In this document: positions 58,543 to 64,000 of the stretch, one piece after another
How the letters are laid out: every line of letters begins with the position of its first letter
Numbering within the stretch: position 1 is the stretch's first letter
Assembly: GCA_030447525.1 (NCBI GenBank)
Contig: JAUJOR010000002.1
Location: 219,931 to 283,930, forward strand
Direction: 5' to 3'
DNA length: 64,000 bases
Source of the DNA: Chloroflexota bacterium
Lineage (GTDB): Bacteria > Chloroflexota > UBA11872 > UBA12225
Notes under the pieces: model-generated
What the model was told of the DNA's origin: nothing
The model's database searches: none
Seen by the model: the letters and a program-made list of their open reading frames with translations, nothing else
Translations under genes and position numbers: made by a program

Positions 58543-59280
58543 CTAGGCCCGCCAGCGGCTGGATTCCAGGACGCGGACGGTGAGGAACAGGGCCCCGGCG
58601 ATAAAGCTGAGATAAAAGACCACGTCTTTGAGGTCGATGACGCCCTGCCCGAAGTTCTGGAAGTGGTCGTTCAGCGAAAGGTAGGCCACTATGCTGGAGA
58701 GGCGCGGGCCGAGCACCCCGGCGGCGGCGCCCAGTACCCACAGCAGGAGCAGCACGCCGATCCCGACGACTCCGGCCACGATCTGGTTACGCGCCAGCGA
58801 AGAGCTAAGCATTCCCACGGCGATGAATGCACCGCCCAGCAGGACGAGACCCACATACGCCGTGATCAGGGGGCCCCACTCCGAGTTGCCATAGGCCTTG
58901 ATCACCCCCACGTACACCAGCGTCGGCAACAGCATGAGCAAGTAGACGAGATACGTGGCCAGGAACTTGCCCCAGACCACGTGACTGTCGCTGACCGGAA
59001 AGGTCATCAAGAGCTCGATCGTCCCGGTGCTCTTTTCCTCGGCCAGGAGACGCATGGTCAACACCGGAATGATCAGCAGGAGCAAGAAGGCCGTGGTCGG
59101 CAGGAGGGGGCGCAGGCTGGCCTCGGCAGAAGGGCTGGCAATGATGAGAAAGAAGATGAAGCCGTTGACCAGAAGGAATACCGCCGTGACCACGTAGGCC
59201 ATTGGCGACACCAGGTACGAGTACAGCTCCTTGCGGGTGACGGCCCAGATGGCGTTCAGCCCTTGACCAATGCCCCTCAT
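58543..59280 (-). CDS. ABC-2 type permease (GldF-like)
   Basis: 245 residues with six membrane helices and the family features YLVSPMAYVVTAVFLLVNGF and MRLLAEEKSTGTIELLMTFPVSD (the E-K-x-x-G-T-x-E-L motif of ABC-2 permeases). It overlaps the upstream ATPase gene by ATGA and forms the membrane part of the complex. The cargo is unknown. Confidence 0.92.
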   Translation of the reverse strand: MRGIGQGLNAIWAVTRKELYSYLVSPMAYVVTAVFLLVNGFIFFLIIASPSAEASLRPLLPTTAFLLLLIIPVLTMRLLAEEKSTGTIELLMTFPVSDSHVVWGKFLATYLVYLLMLLPTLVYVGVIKAYGNSEWGPLITAYVGLVLLGGAFIAVGMLSSSLARNQIVAGVVGIGVLLLLWVLGAAAGVLGPRLSSIVAYLSLNDHFQNFGQGVIDLKDVVFYLSFIAGALFLTVRVLESSRWRA

Positions 59281-60224
59281 GCCACCGGCACCCCCTCTTC
59301 AGAGGTCGTCAGCTCCCGGAAGATGTCTTCCAGGCTCAGGCTCTGTCCATGTAGCTCTTGCAGGCCCCAGCCCCCTTGCACCACGGCGGCGGCCAGCCGC
59401 TCACGCACCTCGAATCCCGGCTCGGCGTCCACCTCGTAGCGCAGCGCCCCGTTGGAGCCCGCGGCCGGCGTCACCGTGCGTACGCCGGGGACGCCCAGGA
59501 GACATTGCTCCACCTCCGGTGCCGGCCCACGCACGGCGATAGCCACTCGATCAGCCCCTACCACACGGCGGGTCAGCGCCTCGGGCGTATCCACGGCCAC
59601 CACCGCGCCCCGGTTGATGATCACCACCTTGTTACAGACCATGCTGACTTCGGGCAGGATGTGGGTACTGAGGATAATCGTGCGGTCGCCGCCCAGGTCC
59701 TTGATCAAGGAGCGGGTCTCGATGATCTGGTTCGGGTCAAGCCCCACGGTCGGCTCGTCCAGGATCAGCACCTCGGGATCGCCCAGGAGGGCCTGGGCCA
59801 GGCCGACGCGCTGGCGGTAGCCCCGAGACAGCCGGCCAATGATCGTCCCGGCGACGTGGTCGACTCGGGCGGCGTCCATCGCCCACTCCACGCTGGCGCT
59901 GCGCTGGCTCACCTGCTTGGCCCGCGCCACGAAGTCCAGGTAGGCGCTGACCGTCATGTCTGTGTACAGGGGGACGCTCTCCGGTAGGTAGCCGATGCGG
60001 CGCCGTACCTCGAGGGAGTCCTCGACGACGTCGTAGCCGGCGATGCGCGCCGTCCCGCTGGTGGGCGGGAAGTAGCCGGTGAGGATGCGCATCGTGGTGC
60101 TCTTGCCGGCCCCGTTCGGCCCCAGCAGGCCCAGGATGTCCCCCCGATCGGCCCTGAAGCTGACGTCCTGCAAGGCCACTTTAGGACCGTAGTACTTGGT
60201 CAGATTGTCTACTTCGATGATCAT
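59277..60224 (-). CDS. ABC transporter ATP-binding protein (GldA-like)
   Basis: 315 residues. Walker A LLGPNGAGKSTT, a signature reading LSRGYRQR (L-S-x-G-x-R-Q, common in this subfamily), Walker B LILDEPTVGLDP and H-loop LSTHIL are present, with a C-terminal DUF4162-like extension (about 220-315). It powers the neighbouring permease. The ATG at 60224 is chosen because the domain starts at residue 2; the open sequence upstream lacks conservation. First gene of the cluster. Confidence 0.94.
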   Translation of the reverse strand: MIIEVDNLTKYYGPKVALQDVSFRADRGDILGLLGPNGAGKSTTMRILTGYFPPTSGTARIAGYDVVEDSLEVRRRIGYLPESVPLYTDMTVSAYLDFVARAKQVSQRSASVEWAMDAARVDHVAGTIIGRLSRGYRQRVGLAQALLGDPEVLILDEPTVGLDPNQIIETRSLIKDLGGDRTIILSTHILPEVSMVCNKVVIINRGAVVAVDTPEALTRRVVGADRVAIAVRGPAPEVEQCLLGVPGVRTVTPAAGSNGALRYEVDAEPGFEVRERLAAAVVQGGWGLQELHGQSLSLEDIFRELTTSEEGVPVA

Positions 60225-60581
60225 CGATTCGTTGCCCGCTGGCCCTGGTACGCGGCTGTCGCCGCTGCACGGTGACAAAGGGCGCGGTCTGCTGAGGGCA
60301 TCACGGCGGAGGTCGCAGGCCCGGTTGCCCCACCGGCCACTGCGCTACCGGCACATGATAGTAACGCCCCCAGCCTCGACCGTGGCGTCACGGGACGGCT
60401 CTGCCAGGTAGACCGACGGCGCGACAGTCTAGCTGCATCGTAGAGCATACGCGAGAACTCCGGACGTAGATGGGGCCGTGGCGGCACGGGCCCCAAGACC
60501 CGACTCCCAGGCTGCATCCCGGGTGGTGGGGCGGCCGGGTGGTGCAGCCGACTGCTAAGCTATAGCCACTCCCGAGCCAGT
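60225..60581. other. Divergent region before rho, with leader hairpins
   Basis: No gene is supported. Hairpin GGGGCCGTG/CACGGGCCCC lies at 60472-60494. GGCTGCA (60510-60516) pairs with TGCAGCC (60543-60549) and encloses a 10-base direct repeat CCGGGTGGTG (60519-60528, 60535-60544). These could form a structured rho leader. A TACTAT-like box on the minus strand near 60357 could serve the ABC cluster. Confidence 0.4.
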
Positions 60582-61931
60582 ATGGCTGAAGAAGCCCCGA
60601 GCACACCTCGTCATCGCCGCCGGCGCAACGGCGGACGGTCGCGCCGCAGCGGCGCCGCACCGGTGCAGGCCGGGGCGCCAGCGCCTCCCGACGCGGCGGA
60701 CCCGGCCGCACAGCAGGCCGGGCCTCCCCGCGGGACACCTCCGCAACGCGTTGCTCCTCAGGGGGCGGCCCCGGCGGCCCCGCCGACCGTGGAGCTCAGC
60801 GGCTTCATCCTCGACCTCCCGGATGGCCGGACGATCTTCCGCGAGGCCGCGCGTCCGTCCTACGCCCTGCGCTCCGTCCCCGGAAGCGACGCGTTGATCA
60901 CCCCTGGCCTCTTGCTGACCTGTGGCCTCCGCCCCGGAGATCAGGCCCGCGTCCTGATCGAAGAGCGGCGCGGGCGCTCGCAAGTGGCCGACGTCCTTGA
61001 AGTCTCCGGCCTGACCCCCGCAGCCGCCGCCCAACGGCCGCGCTTCGAGGGACTTACCGCCGTACACCCCGATCGTGCCCTGCGCCTGGAGCGCTCTGGG
61101 AGCGTCACCGCCCGCGTCCTCGACCTGTTCGCCCCCCTGGGGTTCGGGAGCCGCGTCCTGGTCGTCTCCCCGCCCAAGGCGGGCAAGACGACCGTCCTGC
61201 GCGAGATCGCCCTCTCCACGATCCAGAACTATCCGGAGGTGCGCTTGCTCTGCTGCCTCGTCGGCGAGCGCCCCGAGGAGGCCACCGAGGTGACGCGACT
61301 CCTGCCCAAGCAGACCCCTGCCGGCGTCCCGGTGGAGGTGGTGGCCACTACCTTCGACGACGCCACCGCCAGCCACGCGGCCCTGGCGGAGCTGACCGCC
61401 GAGCGCGCCCGGCGCCTGGTGGAGGCCGGTCACGACGTCGTCCTCCTGGTGGACAGCATCACCCGCCTGGTACGGGCCCATAACCTGTCCCTGTCCGGGC
61501 GCGCCGCCGGGCGCACCCTCTCCGGCGGCATGGCCGCCGGGGCCATCACGCCGTCGCGGCGGTTCTTTGGCGCCGCCCGCGCCTGCGCTGAAGGTGGCTC
61601 GCTGACCGTCATCGCCTCGTGTCTCGTAGAGACCGGCAGCCGGCAGGACGACCTGGTCTACGAAGAGCTCAAGGGCACAGGGAACAGCGAGATCGTCCTC
61701 GACCGCCGGCTCGCCGAGCGACGCCTCTTCCCCGCCATCAACGTCGCCGCCACCGGCACCAGGCGCGAAGAGCTGCTCTTTGATCCCCCCCGCCTGGAGG
61801 CCGTGCGGCGCGTGCGGCGGGTGTTTGCCGGCGCCGACAACCCCCACCAGGCGATGACCCGGCTCATCGAGCGCATCGAGGCGACGCCGGATAACGAAGC
61901 CTTTCTGGCCTCCCTTCCCGGCAGCCGCTGA
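60582..61931 (+). CDS. rho: Transcription termination factor Rho (divergent)
   Basis: 449 residues. Arg/Pro/Ala-rich first 65 residues, a cold-shock-like RNA-binding domain (about 68-135), then the RecA-like ATPase: SPPKAGKTTVL (P-loop), VGERPEEATEV, VLLVDSITRLVRAHN (Walker B), SGGMAAGAITPSRRFFGAAR (Q-loop) and KGTGNSEIVLDRRLAERRLFPAI (R-loop side). It is an RNA-translocating hexamer that ends transcription. Deviations: Gly replaces Asp in the usual D-E-R-P-E-E, G-V-D-A-N-A-L is G-M-A-A-G-A-I, and the RNP1 G-F-G-F-L is replaced by GRTIFR. The N-terminal helical domain is absent. Confidence 0.88.
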   Translation: MAEEAPSTPRHRRRRNGGRSRRSGAAPVQAGAPAPPDAADPAAQQAGPPRGTPPQRVAPQGAAPAAPPTVELSGFILDLPDGRTIFREAARPSYALRSVPGSDALITPGLLLTCGLRPGDQARVLIEERRGRSQVADVLEVSGLTPAAAAQRPRFEGLTAVHPDRALRLERSGSVTARVLDLFAPLGFGSRVLVVSPPKAGKTTVLREIALSTIQNYPEVRLLCCLVGERPEEATEVTRLLPKQTPAGVPVEVVATTFDDATASHAALAELTAERARRLVEAGHDVVLLVDSITRLVRAHNLSLSGRAAGRTLSGGMAAGAITPSRRFFGAARACAEGGSLTVIASCLVETGSRQDDLVYEELKGTGNSEIVLDRRLAERRLFPAINVAATGTRREELLFDPPRLEAVRRVRRVFAGADNPHQAMTRLIERIEATPDNEAFLASLPGSR

Positions 61932-61932
61932 A

Positions 61933-61962
61933 GGGGGCGGGAGACACTCGCCTGGCGCCCCC
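61933..61962 (+). terminator. Weak hairpin after rho
   Basis: GGGGGCG (61933-61939) pairs with CGCCCCC (61956-61962) starting 1 base after the stop. The loop is 16 bases and no T-tract follows. The remaining bases to 62153 hold no gene I can support. Confidence 0.3.
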
Positions 61963-62153
61963 GGCGGGCCGGGAGCGCCCCCCGCGCCGAGCGTCCCCGC
62001 GCCGGCAGGCCACCTTGACCGGGCGCGATGTCGCGCGCCCTGCCAGCCGTCTGCCTGCCGGCGGCCGGTGACCATGAGTTGAACAGGGGCTCCCGGCGCG
62101 CAGGGCCGGGAGCCCCCGCCCGTCCGATAGCATAGGTGCAAGGGAGAGATGGA

Positions 62154-64000
62154 GTGAGCGCCGGACAGGTCAGGGGTTTCGTCCGCGTGGCCGCGGCCGT
62201 GCCACCGGTGCGGGTCACGGACTTCGTCTACAACCGCGAGCAGACGCTGGACCTGTGGCGCCAGGCCCACGCCGAGGGGGTGGCCACCGTCTTCTTCCCG
62301 GAGCTGGGGCTGACGTCCTATACCTCCGGCGACCTGCACATGGACGGCCATCTCTTACGCCTGGGCCACGAGTCGCTCGTCTGGCTCCTCCAGCGCGGGG
62401 AAGCGGAGGGGCTGCAGACGGTGGCCTTCGTTGGCATGCCCCTGTTCGTCCACCCCGGCGTCTACAACTGCGCTGTAGCTATCCAAGGGGGCAGCGTCCT
62501 GGCGGTAGTGCCCAAGGGGTTCTTGCCCAACTACGGAGAGTTCTACGAGAAGCGCCAGTTCCGTGAGGGGCGCTACGTCCCGGCGGGCTCTACCGTAGAG
62601 GTCGCTGAGCAGGTCGTCCCCTTCGGCATGGATGTCCTGTTCCACACCCAGAACGTCCCCGGGCTGGTAGTGGGGGTGGAGATCTGTGAGGACGGTTGGG
62701 TGCAGCACCCGCCCAACGCCTATCAAGCATCCGCCGGGGCTACCGTCTGTGGGAACCTCTCCGGGAGTAACTTCCTGCTCGGCAAGGCCGAGACGCGTCA
62801 CCGGCTCTGCTGGCGGGCGTCCTCCCCTGGCAAGTGCGCCTACCTCTACGCCGGCGCCGGGCCAGGGGAATCCTCGTCGGACGTGGCCTACGACGCCCAC
62901 GCCCTGATCTACGAGAATGGCCACTGCCTGGGCGAGACCACACGCTTCTCGCGCCGGCCGCAGCTCCTGGTGGCGGACGTGGATCTAGAGCTGCTCCTGC
63001 ACCAGCGGGCGACCGGCGGGACGTTCGGCGACTGCGCCGTGCACCATCAGCGCTCCTTCCGGCCGGTGCCGTTCACTGCCCATCTTCCAGAAAGCTTCCG
63101 GCCCTTGCGGCGGGCCATCGACCGACACCCCTTCGTCCCCAAGGACATCGAGACCCTGGCGACGCGGTGCTGGGAGGTGTTCGAGATCCAGACGAACGCC
63201 CTGATGACCCGCATGGAGCACTTCGAGAACCAGCGCCTCGTGCTGGCCCTCTCCGGGGGGCGGGACTCGACGCTCGCGGCCCTGGCCTGCGCCAACGCCC
63301 TGGATCAGCTGGGGCTGCCGCGGGAGCATCTCCTGTGTGTCTCGATGCCCGGCCTGGGGACGTCACAGCACACCCGCAACGCCTCGCGGATGTTGGCGCA
63401 CGCCCTGGGGGCTAGCTTCGAGGAGGAAGATATTCGCGAGGAAAGCTACCTCGTCCTGCGTGACCAGCATCACCCCGCGGTGCGGCGCTACACCGAGTGG
63501 CGAGAGCGGGCCGGGCGCGAGCACGACGCGGCCCTGTTCGTCGACTTTCTCGGCGCCCACCCGCAGTTTGCCGACGTGGAGCTGGAGAACGTGCAGGCCC
63601 GCGTGCGCAAGCTGCGGGTAATGATGAAGGCCAACCGCCACCGGGCGGTGGAGATCGGCACCGGGGACCTCTCGGAAAAGGCCCTTGGCTGGTCGACCTA
63701 CAGTGGGGACCACATCTCCATGTACGACCTGAACCCGGGGGTGCCCAAGACGCTGGTGGAGTTCGTCATCCGCTGGGTGGCCAACGAGCGCATCCAGACC
63801 TGGTCTGCCGGCGGGGACGAGTCCCTGCGCCAGGTGCTCTTCGACATCCTGGAGGCCCCCATCTCACCGGAGCTCCTACCGACGAACGCCGAAGGGCGCA
63901 TTGCCCAGCTGACGGAGAGCACCATCGGTCCCTTCCAGCTGCACGACTTTTTCCTGTACTGGTTCGTCAATCACGGCACCCGTCCCGCCCGCATCTTGTT
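62154..64000 (+). CDS. nadE: Glutamine-dependent NAD+ synthetase (3' truncated by window end)
   Basis: 615 codons are visible without a stop up to the window edge. Residues about 10-290 are a nitrilase-type glutaminase with the catalytic triad in FFPELGL (Glu), VPKGFLPNYGEFYE (Lys) and VGVEICEDGW (Cys). Residues about 340-615 are the ammonia-dependent synthetase with P-loop LALSGGRDSTLAALA and VEIGTGDLSEKALGWSTY. It amidates deamido-NAD using ammonia channelled from glutamine. The GTG start at 62154 has AGGGAGAGATGGA before it. Family members end at about 640-680 residues, so little is missing. Confidence 0.95.
   Translation, partial: MSAGQVRGFVRVAAAVPPVRVTDFVYNREQTLDLWRQAHAEGVATVFFPELGLTSYTSGDLHMDGHLLRLGHESLVWLLQRGEAEGLQTVAFVGMPLFVHPGVYNCAVAIQGGSVLAVVPKGFLPNYGEFYEKRQFREGRYVPAGSTVEVAEQVVPFGMDVLFHTQNVPGLVVGVEICEDGWVQHPPNAYQASAGATVCGNLSGSNFLLGKAETRHRLCWRASSPGKCAYLYAGAGPGESSSDVAYDAHALIYENGHCLGETTRFSRRPQLLVADVDLELLLHQRATGGTFGDCAVHHQRSFRPVPFTAHLPESFRPLRRAIDRHPFVPKDIETLATRCWEVFEIQTNALMTRMEHFENQRLVLALSGGRDSTLAALACANALDQLGLPREHLLCVSMPGLGTSQHTRNASRMLAHALGASFEEEDIREESYLVLRDQHHPAVRRYTEWRERAGREHDAALFVDFLGAHPQFADVELENVQARVRKLRVMMKANRHRAVEIGTGDLSEKALGWSTYSGDHISMYDLNPGVPKTLVEFVIRWVANERIQTWSAGGDESLRQVLFDILEAPISPELLPTNAEGRIAQLTESTIGPFQLHDFFLYWFVNHGTRPARIL

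Noticed and set aside
60555-62351. 598-codon minus-strand frame opposite rho and nadE
   Set aside because: Spans two real genes and the spacer between them on the other strand; no recognisable domain.

Overview
This is a GC-rich bacterial chromosome segment, coding on both strands, with about 54 protein-coding genes (one truncated at each window edge), one tRNA and no recognisable mobile element, prophage or CRISPR array. The best guess for the host is a member of the Chloroflexota. The grounds are a secreted protein ending in a C-terminal module familiar from that phylum, a MutL-like ASKHA protein paired with a conserved unknown protein, a split-cytochrome-b quinol oxidase operon, a UPF0182 protein, and promoters in which a -10 box often sits 6-10 bases before the start codon. 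No rRNA marker is present, so the assignment is inference.

Layout, 0-13 kb: pspA faces a minus-strand respiratory operon (cytochrome b6-like subunit, subunit-IV-like subunit fused to a zinc/RING-like domain, Rieske protein, diheme cytochrome c). Upstream of it on the same strand are a PPi-type phosphofructokinase coupled to threonine synthase, and a secreted protein. A plus-strand operon follows with a split transketolase and nagA. 13-30 kb: a lone Flp-type pilin, a Gfo/Idh/MocA oxidoreductase, a two-component system, a secreted propeller-like protein, an enolase-superfamily dehydratase, an orphan sugar-binding lipoprotein, a CmpX/MscS-like membrane protein, a mannonate dehydratase remnant coupled to a DedA protein, argS, and anmK-nagB. 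Together nagA, nagB and anmK cover much of amino-sugar and anhydro-MurNAc recycling.

30-50 kb: the MutL pair; an operon of an AI-2E/PerM transporter, a heterodimeric ABC exporter and a membrane protein interrupted by an amber codon; a CheY-like protein; tRNA-Arg(CCG) followed by a structured element; an HTH/metallo-beta-lactamase fusion; a CHASE2 adenylate cyclase; a cytidylate-kinase-like protein; a DUF4097 protein with a near-consensus promoter; and UPF0182. 50-64 kb: a zincin peptidase and pheA diverge from yggS-yggT, followed by hisH-hisA-hisF-hisIE. A Gld-type ABC cluster (ATPase, permease, GldG, DUF4340) lies on the other strand, then a divergent rho and a glutamine-dependent NAD+ synthetase that runs off the window.

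The most unusual signals are short tandem duplications that span the stop codons of at least five genes, the RING-like/cytochrome b fusion, a gene split by one in-frame TAG, a 44-base perfect palindrome in a repeat-rich intergenic region, a 16-base repeat array placed where a -35 box should be, a folded element just after tRNA-Arg, and non-canonical active-site motifs in ArgRS and Rho.
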